Part shown: positions 9,838 to 20,829 of the stretch, piece after piece
Layout: each line of letters begins with the position of its first letter
Position numbering within the stretch: the stretch's first letter is position 1
Source: Lactobacillus sp. ESL0791
GTDB taxonomy: Bacteria; Bacillota; Bacilli; Lactobacillales; Lactobacillaceae
NCBI RefSeq assembly: GCF_029433255.1
Contig: NZ_JAQTHU010000001.1
Span: 1,612,001-1,676,000 of the forward strand
DNA length: 64,000 nucleotides
Direction: 5' to 3'
Translations under genes and position numbers: made by a program
The notes under the pieces: model-generated
Database searches by the model: none
What the model saw: the letters and a program-made list of their open reading frames with translations, nothing else
Told to the model about the DNA's origin: nothing

Positions 9838-10977
9838 TTATTCACCGCCATAAATATGGACTTGATAATCACTATCTGCTGTTTCTTTTGCAATCAGTGC
9901 CTGAACATTATTAACAGAACCAATCTTTATTTCCAAAGGAACACTGCTTGGCAAATATTTCTTTGCCGTCGACAATGCCAGCCTGGTAAAACTCTGCACC
10001 TGTTCATAACCATAAAATTGGGTAGTCACCGCAATATTTTCTTGAGCTAATTTACCATTTTCATAGCGCAAGGTTGCTGTAACTCCGCTGATATTAGGAA
10101 AATAATTCTGAATGGCTTCCTTAAAACTGTTAAAACTTGAAGCATCACTGCTGTTAATTGCTTTTGCATTACCAACTGTTGGTAAAACTTCCGTTTGCTG
10201 TGAAACAGGTTTCCAACTAGTTATTTTACTACTATTAGCGGCCGCTGTCCCGTACAAAAAGTAAGTTCCACCAACTAATGAATCTTTGCTCGTTTTTGAA
10301 AAAAGGCCAATTGTCAGAGGAATATCCCTTAAGTCTTTCTGTTTGCGCAAACGAGCAACTATTTGATCAGCAATTTGCTGACCATAGTCCTTTTGGTCAG
10401 AACGGGAAATATCTTCCTGATATTCAGGCCCATCTTTAACTTTTTGGTAATAATCAACGGAATTCATTGCTAGACCAATACTCATTCCGCCAAGACGATA
10501 ACTTGAGCCCGAACCCGTCAGGTAATCCTGCTCAAGAATTTCTTCCAAATAATACGGATTATATTGCTTTTTACTGCCCAGCGCTGGATTCAAACCGGTT
10601 TTATTAGACGGTGCCTTTCTTGCCAACCAATCATTTACCGTTGAGGTGCTCAAATATTGTCCTTCCTGGAAAACATAGGAGCTTGTAGAATACTGGCTCT
10701 TAGAAATCTGAATAAGTCCCCGTTCAAATTCCCGCGTATCAACAGAATTATCATTGGTTGTGGCTGTTAAGCCCGCAATCGGACTGATCACATAGTGTCC
10801 GTCTTTGAGCAGCACGGTATAGCCGCCGTTACCTGTTTCAGTCGTTTGATACGTTTTCGTCTTGGTGCTGGATGTCGTTTTCGAATTGTTAGCCAGACTA
10901 GAATTTTTCAAATTGCCGCAGGCACTTAAACTAACGGCCGAAGCAAGCAATAATAATACCCGAAAAAATTTTTTCAC
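9838..10977 (-). CDS. camS: CamS-family sex-pheromone lipoprotein
   Basis: The precursor is about 379 aa from the start chosen here. It carries a lipoprotein signal peptide, KKFFRVLLLLASAVSLSAC, whose lipobox cysteine would be lipidated, followed by a Ser/Thr/Lys linker and the CamS domain. In enterococci and staphylococci the CamS signal peptide is processed to a pheromone; whether that occurs here is unknown. I prefer the GTG at 10977, which has AAAGGA upstream and puts the basic residues directly before the hydrophobic core. A TTG at 11007 would give ten more residues and overlap ligA. Confidence 0.88.
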   Translation of the reverse strand: MKKFFRVLLLLASAVSLSACGNLKNSSLANNSKTTSSTKTKTYQTTETGNGGYTVLLKDGHYVISPIAGLTATTNDNSVDTREFERGLIQISKSQYSTSSYVFQEGQYLSTSTVNDWLARKAPSNKTGLNPALGSKKQYNPYYLEEILEQDYLTGSGSSYRLGGMSIGLAMNSVDYYQKVKDGPEYQEDISRSDQKDYGQQIADQIVARLRKQKDLRDIPLTIGLFSKTSKDSLVGGTYFLYGTAAANSSKITSWKPVSQQTEVLPTVGNAKAINSSDASSFNSFKEAIQNYFPNISGVTATLRYENGKLAQENIAVTTQFYGYEQVQSFTRLALSTAKKYLPSSVPLEIKIGSVNNVQALIAKETADSDYQVHIYGGE

Positions 10978-10990
10978 TTTGTTTTTTCCT

Positions 10991-13012
<2,022 letters not shown>

Positions 13013-13037
13013 CTAAAAATATTAAACAACAATTTAA

Positions 13038-15284
13038 TTAAATCTTTTTAATTGGGGCAAAAGCAGCCAACAGCCGCTTAATTCCCTTACCGGTAAAGGC
13101 AATATCCAGTTCCATGTCTTCACCTTTGCCGTTGACCTTGGTCACAACACCGCGGCCCCAGGATTTGTGTTCCACCTGGTCGCCAACATTCCAACCTTTT
13201 TTTTCTGCACCGACGGCACCGGCAGCGTGTTTAGCCCGCGGCGTATAAACCTCGGCCCGTGCACGTTCATCACGGTTAGCAAACGGTGCCGCCTGCTTTT
13301 GAAAGGCATCATCTAACATGCTGTTCGCCGCATTCGGGTTAACTACTTCTAAGTCATCACCGGAAATTTCTTCCAAGAAACGTGACGGCTGATTATTCTG
13401 CAACCGCCCATACATCATCCGTGAATAAGCATTAGTTAAAAACAATTCCTGCTTGGCTCGGGTGATACCGACATAAGCCAAGCGCCGTTCTTCTTCCAGC
13501 TGGTCATCATCAAGCAGCGCCCGCGACAGCGGAAAGAGGCCATCTTCCATTCCAATCAGGAAAACCACAGGAAATTCCAATCCCTTAGCTGCATGCAGAG
13601 TCATCAGCGTCACCTGATCGTCTTGTTCTTCTAAATCATCCTGATCACTTAAGAGCGAAACCTCAGCCAAAAAGTCACTCAGTGGCTCAGAGCCGTCAGC
13701 TTCTTCATATTGATCATCAAAACGCTTGGTTACTGACAGAAATTCGTCCAGGTTTTCCAAGCGCGTATCGGCCTCAATCGTGTGCTGCGCCTTGAGGCTG
13801 CTGGTGTAATCAAAATCCGCCAAAATTTTCTCAGTCAAACCGGTTACTGAATGACTTTTAGCAAAATTAATGCAGTCACGCAGCTTGCTGCCAAAATCAC
13901 TCAGTTTCATTACCGGACGATTGGAAATAGTGGCCTGACCGACGTTAGTCAAGGCGGTCAACAGGTCAAAATTATTGTCGGTTGCAAAATTCAAAAATTT
14001 ATCAACCGTGACCGCTCCGATGCCGCGTTTAGGGGTATTAATAATCCGGTTAAAGCTCATTGTATCGGCAGGATTAGCAACCAATTTCAAATAAGCCATG
14101 ATGTCCATAATTTCTTTGCGGTCATAGAACTTGTGCCCGCCGACAATTTGGTAGGGAATATTGGATTTTACAAAAGCTTCCTCAACCGTTCTTGACTGGG
14201 CGTTGGTCCGATACAAAACCGCAAAATCCTTGTAACTGTTTTTCTTGTCGTCAACCTTTTCCTGGATTTTGCTGATAATAAAGTGGGCCTCATCATCCCC
14301 GCTCTGAGCCTGATAATAAGAAACTTTTTGACCCTGACCCTGGTCGGTCCATAAATTCTTAGCCTTGCGGTTACGGTTATTTTTAATCACGGAATTAGCA
14401 GCAGCAAGAATGTGACCAGTTGAGCGGTAGTTTTGCTCAAGCTTAACGGTTTTAACACCATCCTTCTGGTAATCATGCTCAAAATTCATGATGTTTTCCA
14501 TGTTGGCCCCGCGCCAGCCATAGATTGACTGGTCAGCATCCCCGACGACACAAATATTCTTATATTGGGCTGCCAATTCGTGGCAGAGCTCGTACTGGGC
14601 CTGATTGGTATCCTGGTACTCATCAACCAGCAGATAACGGAATTTATTCTGATAATAATGCAATGTTGTCGGATCTTTTTTAAATAAAACCAGCGTCTGC
14701 ATGATCAGGTCATCAAAGTCCATTATTTGCCCATCTTTAAGGCGCTTTTGGTATTCGTGATATACCTCAGCCGTCACCTTTTCAAAAGGCGAAGATGCCG
14801 CTGCCGCAAATGCATCCGGCGTCAGCAAATCATTTTTGCCATTAGAAATCGTCGACAAGATTCCGCGCGGATCATACATCTTGGGGTTAATATTCCGATC
14901 TTTTTCAATATGCTTGATTAACGTCAGCTGTTCTGCCGAATCTGCAATCGAAAAGTTATGACTGTAGCCGATTTTATCGGCATCACGGCGTAAAATTCGG
15001 ACACACAAAGCATGAAACGTTGACATCCAGATATTGCCGGCAGACGGTCCGAGAAGTTTAGCCTCCCGCTCACGCATTTCGGCTGCCGCCTTATTGGTGA
15101 AGGTAATCGCTAGAATATTCCAGGGTAAAACTTGATTTTCTTCAACCAGGTAGGCAATTCGCCGCGTCAAAACTGAAGTTTTGCCAGAGCCTGCACCCGC
15201 AACCACCAAAAGCGGTCCTTCAGTTGTTGTAACTGCCTCTTTTTGCTCTGGATTTAATCCCTCTAAAATTGCCTCTTCGCTCAT
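13038..15284 (-). CDS. pcrA: ATP-dependent DNA helicase PcrA (UvrD family)
   Basis: PcrA (748 aa) is a superfamily 1 3'-5' helicase used in repair and rolling-circle replication. VVAGAGSGKTSVLTRR is Walker A, VDEYQDTNQAQYE is motif II, and QNYRSTGHIL and VTLMTLHAAKGLEFP are later helicase motifs. The C-terminal Tudor-like segment (WNVGDQVEHKSWGRG) is present. I place the start at the ATG at 15284 because AAGGGA lies six bases upstream; a GTG at 15299 would put that site inside the gene. It begins the pcrA-ligA-camS-gat run. Confidence 0.97.
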   Translation of the reverse strand: MSEEAILEGLNPEQKEAVTTTEGPLLVVAGAGSGKTSVLTRRIAYLVEENQVLPWNILAITFTNKAAAEMREREAKLLGPSAGNIWMSTFHALCVRILRRDADKIGYSHNFSIADSAEQLTLIKHIEKDRNINPKMYDPRGILSTISNGKNDLLTPDAFAAAASSPFEKVTAEVYHEYQKRLKDGQIMDFDDLIMQTLVLFKKDPTTLHYYQNKFRYLLVDEYQDTNQAQYELCHELAAQYKNICVVGDADQSIYGWRGANMENIMNFEHDYQKDGVKTVKLEQNYRSTGHILAAANSVIKNNRNRKAKNLWTDQGQGQKVSYYQAQSGDDEAHFIISKIQEKVDDKKNSYKDFAVLYRTNAQSRTVEEAFVKSNIPYQIVGGHKFYDRKEIMDIMAYLKLVANPADTMSFNRIINTPKRGIGAVTVDKFLNFATDNNFDLLTALTNVGQATISNRPVMKLSDFGSKLRDCINFAKSHSVTGLTEKILADFDYTSSLKAQHTIEADTRLENLDEFLSVTKRFDDQYEEADGSEPLSDFLAEVSLLSDQDDLEEQDDQVTLMTLHAAKGLEFPVVFLIGMEDGLFPLSRALLDDDQLEEERRLAYVGITRAKQELFLTNAYSRMMYGRLQNNQPSRFLEEISGDDLEVVNPNAANSMLDDAFQKQAAPFANRDERARAEVYTPRAKHAAGAVGAEKKGWNVGDQVEHKSWGRGVVTKVNGKGEDMELDIAFTGKGIKRLLAAFAPIKKI

Positions 15285-15344
15285 TTCAATTCCCTTCACA
15301 AGATGGTTGCCATCTTAAATACAATAACTTCTCTCAATTATAAC

Positions 15345-15370
15345 AAAAAGTGGCGCAACTTTTGCGTCAC
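15345..15370 (-). terminator. Terminator after the GH73 gene
   Basis: GTGGCGCAA at 15350-15358 pairs with TTGCGTCAC at 15362-15370 through a three-base loop, with one G-T pair. Five T follow on the minus strand. It separates the GH73 gene from pcrA. Confidence 0.8.
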
Positions 15371-15373
15371 ACA

Positions 15374-16021
15374 CTACTTATCATATTTATCAAGGTGATA
15401 TTGCTCAATTAAATTAATCAATTTATCCGCATAATTAGGATCGGTCGCATAGCCGTCCGTCACCAGTGCTTTGGCCTGCTCCTGGTAATTTTTCGACTTT
15501 AAGACATGGCTATACTGCTGGGCATTCCAGCTGGTCCCTTTCTGAAAAAGTTCCGCATGGGCCCGAATTGACGCTTCGTATGAATCATAAATCTGAAACC
15601 GCGCCTTGACTTGATGCCACTCGCCCTTGACGTACTCCTTGGTTACTAAAACGGCCGAAGTATTGGGATTAGTGCCTTTGACCCCAAATAAATTATTGTA
15701 TTTCTGCGACAGATCACTTTGCCCATAATCACTTTCCAGACAGGCCTGGGCAATTGTGATGCTGGGAAGCAAGTCATAAAACTTGTCAACTTCTTTCGCA
15801 ATCGGCCCGATTTTTTTAATAAAAGCCTTATGCTGGCGAATGATTTTTTCACGAGCTTCTTGCCTTGCCAGCTGTTCCTGCCGGATCTGCTCCGCCTGAA
15901 GTGCCTGCCGGCGGTAATACCGAAAACCAATAAAGGCAATCAGCAGCAAAAATAAAATGATAAAGGTCCGAATGATGATATGCGCGGTTTGATGATTTTT
16001 ACGTTTACGCTTTTTAGCCAT
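15374..16021 (-). CDS. Membrane-anchored GH73 peptidoglycan hydrolase
   Basis: The 215-aa protein begins with a very basic tail (KKRKRKNH), one membrane helix at about residues 17-34 and a charged coiled segment to about residue 70. A GH73/LYZ2-type N-acetylglucosaminidase domain follows. SITIAQACLESDYGQSDL holds the predicted catalytic glutamate near residue 96, and NNLFGVKG is the next family motif. It would be anchored in the membrane with the enzyme facing the wall. There are no wall-binding repeats. Confidence 0.87.
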   Translation of the reverse strand: MAKKRKRKNHQTAHIIIRTFIILFLLLIAFIGFRYYRRQALQAEQIRQEQLARQEAREKIIRQHKAFIKKIGPIAKEVDKFYDLLPSITIAQACLESDYGQSDLSQKYNNLFGVKGTNPNTSAVLVTKEYVKGEWHQVKARFQIYDSYEASIRAHAELFQKGTSWNAQQYSHVLKSKNYQEQAKALVTDGYATDPNYADKLINLIEQYHLDKYDK

Positions 16022-16100
16022 AATGTTTTACTCCTTGATTATTACTTTAAGTATAACCCGGATTACGCAAATTCCTCACGTTGTAATTAATTTTTAAAAT

Positions 16101-16128
16101 AAAAAAAGATGAAACTCACTGTTTCATC
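16101..16128 (-). terminator. Terminator of tRNA-Leu
   Basis: GATGAAAC at 16108-16115 pairs with GTTTCATC at 16121-16128. Seven T follow on the minus strand, directly after the tRNA. Confidence 0.85.
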
Positions 16129-16136
16129 CATATCTA

Positions 16137-16222
16137 TGCGGGCAAGAAGACTCGAACTTCCACGATCTAAAAGCGATCACAAGATCCTTAGTCTTGCGCG
16201 TCTGCCATTCCGCCATGCCCGC
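16137..16222 (-). tRNA. tRNA-Leu (anticodon AAG)
   Basis: The 86-base minus-strand sequence folds as a class II tRNA. The acceptor GCGGGCA pairs with TGCCCGC, the T arm contains GTTCGAG, and a long variable arm is present. The anticodon stem CAAGA/TCTTG closes the loop CTAAGGA, giving AAG, which reads CUU leucine codons. CCA is not encoded. It has its own terminator. Confidence 0.93.
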
Positions 16223-16299
16223 AATAGTACGTTAATAATCATAACCCAAAAAACAGATTCAGACAAGCGTATTTTAGAATTTTTTATCGCCTAGCTAGC

Positions 16300-16333
16300 A
16301 AAAATACCCCGCAGCTAATCAACTACGGAGCAT
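16300..16333 (-). terminator. Terminator of the CAP/SEC10-like gene
   Basis: An 11-bp stem with three G-T pairs (16304-16314 with 16323-16333) is followed by a T run on the minus strand. It lies 23 bases beyond the stop of the 16356-17657 gene. Confidence 0.65.
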
Positions 16334-16355
16334 TACTCAAATATTTACTTTGTCA

Positions 16356-17657
16356 TTACGGCTTAAATGAAACGTTAATACTTTTATCTTCCAGCATCCT
16401 TGATGGCAGGCAAACAAAATGAAATTCATATGCTGGATCTGGCATTCCTTTAAGATTAGAGATGCTAAAACCAAAATAATCAAAATCGCCATCATAATTA
16501 TTGCCATCTGCATTTAACAGATTGGTCATATAGCCCCGATAATTTTTTGAATTATTAAGCTCGCGCTGTGCATCAGAAAACCGCCAGTTAAAGCCCAGAT
16601 TAAAAAAACCAAGCCCATTTTCCATACCATAATAACCAAATAAACCGTCCTTAATTTGCCGATAAATTATTTTCTTTACCACCGCTAGTGAAATTTTATC
16701 CATACCGGTTGCTCCTTCAGATTGCACGACATCAATTAAAGCACCCTGGTCTGCGGTAAGATTAAGACCGTTAGCCTTGCCCACACTGGTTACCAAAGCA
16801 GGGTCTACACCCATACTTTTCTTTTTGCTGCTGTTATATGTCGATGCAATATCAGTTGCCAGTTTCTGCGTGTTTGTACTTGCACGCCATGGCTGCAGTT
16901 TAAGACAGCTTCTTGCCTGATTAATCAAACGTAAAGTAAATGCATTGATTTCGATTTGCTGATCTGCAGTTAATTTTCCAGGATCAACCAGCTGCTTGTC
17001 GGACGCACTTTCTAGAGCAGCCGTGCGGTTAAAGTCACTTATCTTCATGCCCTTCTTTGAAGCCGCTAGCAGCTGCTTGTCAGGCTGGCCATCGCTGACT
17101 TTTGTTTTACGGACACCCGCAAGTGAATAATTTTTAGGCAACATTAACGTTGCCTGCTGATAATAAGTTTTGGTATATTTCTCAGCTGCTTTTTTACTAC
17201 GAAAATAATTATTAGATCGTGAACATCCAACCAGCAGCACCTGCTGGCCATTTAAGCGATCCATCCTGTAGTCATTAAAAGCTTTACTGTTTTCCTTAGT
17301 TGCAACATATTTATTTTTACCTTTGGCAACAATGCCGTCGGCAGTTTCCTTATTAACAGCAGTCAAATAATGCTGTTTACCTTGTGCACTTTTAGCTTTT
17401 TTTACCAAATTAAAGACATTGCCATTTTTAAGCCGAAGCTTTGTCTTAGTAATTGTAATTTTATCTAAGCGGTCATCAATATAGCTATACCAAGTGCCAC
17501 GCATTTTTTTAGGAAAAGCCTTTAAATAATGTGACTTTTCTTTTTTAATTGAAGTCTTAACGTTTGCCTGAGTCGGTATAACTTGATTAGCAACTAACAG
17601 ACTGTTGATTCCCAGTAGCGCAATGAGCGCTAATATTTTTCTCGCCTTCTTTTTCAT
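16356..17657 (-). CDS. Secreted CAP/SEC10-like surface protein
   Basis: The 433-aa precursor has a signal peptide (KKKARKILALIALLGINSLL, cut near residue 31). A lysine-rich N-terminal region with GTWYSY repeats a fold often seen in lactobacillal exported proteins of unknown function. The C-terminal half (about residue 235 onward) contains LRLINQARSCLKLQPW, the core of the CAP/SEC10-PgrA-like domain. The end, DGDFDYFGFSISN to NVSFKP, matches the protein encoded at 43296-44390, so the two are paralogues. There is no LPxTG anchor. It is probably secreted; function is unknown. It is a single-gene unit. Confidence 0.72.
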   Translation of the reverse strand: MKKKARKILALIALLGINSLLVANQVIPTQANVKTSIKKEKSHYLKAFPKKMRGTWYSYIDDRLDKITITKTKLRLKNGNVFNLVKKAKSAQGKQHYLTAVNKETADGIVAKGKNKYVATKENSKAFNDYRMDRLNGQQVLLVGCSRSNNYFRSKKAAEKYTKTYYQQATLMLPKNYSLAGVRKTKVSDGQPDKQLLAASKKGMKISDFNRTAALESASDKQLVDPGKLTADQQIEINAFTLRLINQARSCLKLQPWRASTNTQKLATDIASTYNSSKKKSMGVDPALVTSVGKANGLNLTADQGALIDVVQSEGATGMDKISLAVVKKIIYRQIKDGLFGYYGMENGLGFFNLGFNWRFSDAQRELNNSKNYRGYMTNLLNADGNNYDGDFDYFGFSISNLKGMPDPAYEFHFVCLPSRMLEDKSINVSFKP

Positions 17658-17762
17658 ATTATCTCCTAAATCTATTTTGAAATTAAAGCTACTTATATAT
17701 TATTATAAAATAAATAAGTAGCATAATCTATCTTTAATAAAAATAATATTTATATAAGAAAA

Positions 17763-18209
17763 CTACTGTAAGCATAGCTGTCCGCCACATTTACCGCAGC
17801 GGTAGCGACGAAGATTAATCCGACGAACCCGTTGATATTTGCTGCCACAATCTTGGCAAACGTAAATATAATTTACCTTCTGTTTGCGCCTTAAACCAAT
17901 ATCAGGAGCATATAGGCTGCCGCCGACTTTAGCGAGCAAAAATTTAAATTCGGGATCACGATGATTAGAACCTAGCCCAAGCAGGTGTAAATGGTAGTGA
18001 CACAATTCGTGCTTGATAATACCAATAAGTTCTGCCCGGTATTGCGACACTAAAAAATGCGCATTAATTTCCAGGTGGTGGTCACTAAGATGATAGCGTC
18101 CACCCGTTGTTGTCATGCGCCGATTGATTTTGACCTGATGTAAAAACGGCCGGCCAAAACATTGCAAGGAGATTTCTTCAACTAATTTTTGTAGTTCCTT
18201 TTCATTCAT
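17763..18209 (-). CDS. sprT: SprT-family putative zinc metalloprotease
   Basis: The 148-aa protein carries the SprT zinc-binding motif HELCH (residues 67-71). It ends in a CxxC...CxxC zinc ribbon (CQDCG and CGKCG), the usual layout of this cytoplasmic family. Substrates of bacterial SprT-like proteins are poorly known. Its ATG overlaps the stop of the upstream paralogue (ATGA), so the two are translated as a coupled pair. Confidence 0.85.
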   Translation of the reverse strand: MNEKELQKLVEEISLQCFGRPFLHQVKINRRMTTTGGRYHLSDHHLEINAHFLVSQYRAELIGIIKHELCHYHLHLLGLGSNHRDPEFKFLLAKVGGSLYAPDIGLRRKQKVNYIYVCQDCGSKYQRVRRINLRRYRCGKCGGQLCLQ

Positions 18210-18676
18210 TTTGCTTTAATTTGACAATTTTTAACTGGCTGCAACTTTTTACGACAGTTACTGCAGCGATAGTAACGATTTCTCGATCGGAGCATGCGCG
18301 AATAATAAAGATCGCATTGCGGACAGTAGTATAGCGACTCGATAATTTGAACGTTATAAACTTCGGTATAGCAGCCAAGGCCTTGAACTCTTTGAAGTTC
18401 TTCCTTAAATGCTGCACTTCGGTCCCGATAATCCTGACCAGCCAAATCCAAATGATAATGAACCAAAAGATGAAGAATTACTCTGATTACAACGTCATCA
18501 TATTCTTCAGTAAAAAGGCGTTCATTAATTTCAAGATGATGATCCCGCGGATAATAATAACCCGCGGTAGTCGTCAGTTGCTTGTTAAATTTAACCTGGC
18601 CAGTAAAAGGACTATCAAAACCGATCCAGGAAAGTCGTTCTACCATTGATTGCAAATTAGCTTGTTTTTCATCCAT
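18206..18676 (-). CDS. SprT-like paralogue with a degenerate active site
   Basis: This 156-aa protein aligns along its whole length with the sprT gene just downstream, including the TTxGxYY...DHHLEINE segment and the C-terminal zinc ribbon (CPQCD and CSNCR). The metalloprotease motif is HLLVH (residues 69-73) instead of HELCH. The two metal-ligand histidines remain but the catalytic glutamate is leucine. It is therefore probably not a protease and may act as a regulator or partner of its neighbour. The gene is intact and has an AAAGGTG ribosome-binding site. Confidence 0.75.
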   Translation of the reverse strand: MDEKQANLQSMVERLSWIGFDSPFTGQVKFNKQLTTTAGYYYPRDHHLEINERLFTEEYDDVVIRVILHLLVHYHLDLAGQDYRDRSAAFKEELQRVQGLGCYTEVYNVQIIESLYYCPQCDLYYSRMLRSRNRYYRCSNCRKKLQPVKNCQIKAK

Positions 18677-18687
18677 TTTTTCACCTT

Positions 18688-19386
18688 TTATCTAAAAACT
18701 TTCGCATATAAACCCGCTTCTTTTTTGGTCTTAATCCGCACCTTGAGTGCCGTCACCAGCTTGCGCTTAAGCGGCTTGGCCCCTTCCATCCATGTACCGG
18801 TAAAGATGTGGATTGTTTTTGAATTAGGCGACGGGTTGCATAAAATCCCATCGGGATACACATGAATACCATCCTTGACTACTTGCTCTTGGTTATTGGC
18901 TTTAACACCGTACTTTTCTTTTAGAATATTAGAAACCGAAATCGTATTAACTCCTGCAAGCTGATCCTGCTTGTCAAATGCAAAATTACGGTCGTCATAA
19001 TAATCCAGCATATCCTTGATTAACGGGTGCCCCTTTTCAGCACCAAAAACAGCGGTAAACGGGTTAGCCGGATTTTCAAAACCAACAAAGGCCCGGTTCT
19101 TGAGCAAATCCTGTAAATCGTCCAGCACCAGAACATCGGTATCGAAATAGATTCCACCCATATCGTATACAGCTTTAGCCCGAATATAATCAGAAACAAA
19201 GGCCCACTTCTTGGCCTTGTATGCCTGCGCAACATACTTATTTTCATTGATATCAAAATTATCTTCGTTCCATTCAATAATTTTGTAGCCCTGCAAATGC
19301 TTCTGCCAGGTTTTCATGCAGCGCTGAATGTTTTTGGGCTTAGGATTGCCACCAACCCAGACATAATGAATAATTTTGGGAATCAT
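18688..19386 (-). CDS. GT32-type glycosyltransferase
   Basis: The 232-aa enzyme starts with MIPKIIHYVWVGG, the opening of GT32 sugar transferases. The metal- and nucleotide-sugar-binding DTD lies in GGIYFDTDVLVLDDL near residue 85. It should add one sugar to a cell-surface glycan in the cytoplasm; donor and acceptor cannot be read from sequence. It follows the flippase gene by two bases. Confidence 0.85.
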   Translation of the reverse strand: MIPKIIHYVWVGGNPKPKNIQRCMKTWQKHLQGYKIIEWNEDNFDINENKYVAQAYKAKKWAFVSDYIRAKAVYDMGGIYFDTDVLVLDDLQDLLKNRAFVGFENPANPFTAVFGAEKGHPLIKDMLDYYDDRNFAFDKQDQLAGVNTISVSNILKEKYGVKANNQEQVVKDGIHVYPDGILCNPSPNSKTIHIFTGTWMEGAKPLKRKLVTALKVRIKTKKEAGLYAKVFR

Positions 19387-19388
19387 CT

Positions 19389-20819
19389 TTAACCTCGCTT
19401 AAAAAATTTTTGGAGCAGTTGAATAATATCCTGGTTAAAATCAAGTTTCATCATGAACATTAAGCCAAGATAAATAACCAGCATAACGATCGATTTTATT
19501 ACCATATTAATGAAAACTGACGCAACCAGATTAGGCATTATCATCCCGATAAGAAGGGTAATTGCAGCAATAATAAAATATTTGGGAATATCCTGGAAGG
19601 AATATTTAAAATCATAGCCGTCCCGCACAATCCACAACCGCAGCAGCAAAACCACAGCTTCCGTCAATAAAATTGCCACCATTGCACCGGCCGCACCATA
19701 GTACTGATCAAGAAAGTAGCTCAAGATCACTTCTAAAACCGCGCCAACAATCACCGGAATCGCATAATCCTTGTCGCGGTGATTGGCCAAGGCAAACTGA
19801 TTAGCAAAAACACCACCGGTTGGAATGACAATAATCGTTAGGGTAAAGAAAAACATTAGCGGCGTCATCGGGATAAACTTGCTGCCAAAAAAGAACGGCA
19901 CAAACTGCTTAGTATTAGCCATAATGATGACCGCAAACAGTGTTCCCAGCATGATGGTTGCCTCTAGTGATTTTTTCAAGACAACCCGCTGCTCCTTCTT
20001 GCCTTCACTCGCCATTTTCGGCATGATCACCAAGGAAATGCTGGTCACAATCCCCAGAACCATATTGGAAATCCGCTGCGAATTATCGTAGTAAGCGACC
20101 TGGGTCGAATTCTGAAACAGGCCTAATATTGGTTTATCTAACGATGTATAGATCTGGGTTGCGATCTGCGGGATTAACAGCGTGATAATCTCCACAATGG
20201 TGGTTCGGTAGCGGTAAAAATGCCAAACGGGACGACCGACATAGCGGTGGATATCAAACCAAAAAACAAACGAGCCCAGCATTGTCGAAACCGACATGAT
20301 TAGTAAGTATTTCCACAGATCCTCGGTATTTTTTACCCACAGCAAAATCAGGACTACCGAAACCAGCTTGACCGCCGTATTTTTCAAGACCACCCGGCCG
20401 AAATCGGCCAGCCCCTGAAAAAACCAGGAAATATCTACTTGAGCAGAAATCAGATACGGTACCATTAACAGCAGGTAATTCCAATATTTAAAATGAAACA
20501 GGCTGGCAGCCAGGACAACGATAGCAATCGTTACAATCCCGGCAATGCCTTGAAAATACCACAAACCCCAAAAAGCTGCAGTCAAATCCTTATGGTTCCC
20601 GTAAGCACGTGTCTGCGAGATCGTGCGCATACCAATATAAGAAACCGATAGCGTACAAAAAATCATCAGAAATTGAATAATGTTATTGACATTACTGTAA
20701 ATACCATAGGTTCTAGGCCCTAAAACACGTGCCAAATACGGCACCGTGATTAGCGGCACTAATACCAAAAATATTTGGTAAACCGCGTTATATAAAATGT
20801 TTAAAAAGGTTCGCTTCAC
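19389..20819 (-). CDS. Polysaccharide flippase (Wzx/MOP family)
   Basis: The 476-aa protein has 12 to 14 predicted membrane helices. The N-terminus NAVYQIFLVLVPLITVPYLARVLGP is typical of Wzx oligosaccharide flippases, which move lipid-linked repeats across the membrane. It lies between a GT32 and a glycerophosphotransferase gene in the same direction with almost no spacing, so it probably exports their product. Confidence 0.9.
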   Translation of the reverse strand: MKRTFLNILYNAVYQIFLVLVPLITVPYLARVLGPRTYGIYSNVNNIIQFLMIFCTLSVSYIGMRTISQTRAYGNHKDLTAAFWGLWYFQGIAGIVTIAIVVLAASLFHFKYWNYLLLMVPYLISAQVDISWFFQGLADFGRVVLKNTAVKLVSVVLILLWVKNTEDLWKYLLIMSVSTMLGSFVFWFDIHRYVGRPVWHFYRYRTTIVEIITLLIPQIATQIYTSLDKPILGLFQNSTQVAYYDNSQRISNMVLGIVTSISLVIMPKMASEGKKEQRVVLKKSLEATIMLGTLFAVIIMANTKQFVPFFFGSKFIPMTPLMFFFTLTIIVIPTGGVFANQFALANHRDKDYAIPVIVGAVLEVILSYFLDQYYGAAGAMVAILLTEAVVLLLRLWIVRDGYDFKYSFQDIPKYFIIAAITLLIGMIMPNLVASVFINMVIKSIVMLVIYLGLMFMMKLDFNQDIIQLLQKFFKRG

Positions 20820-20829
20820 TTTTTTACCC

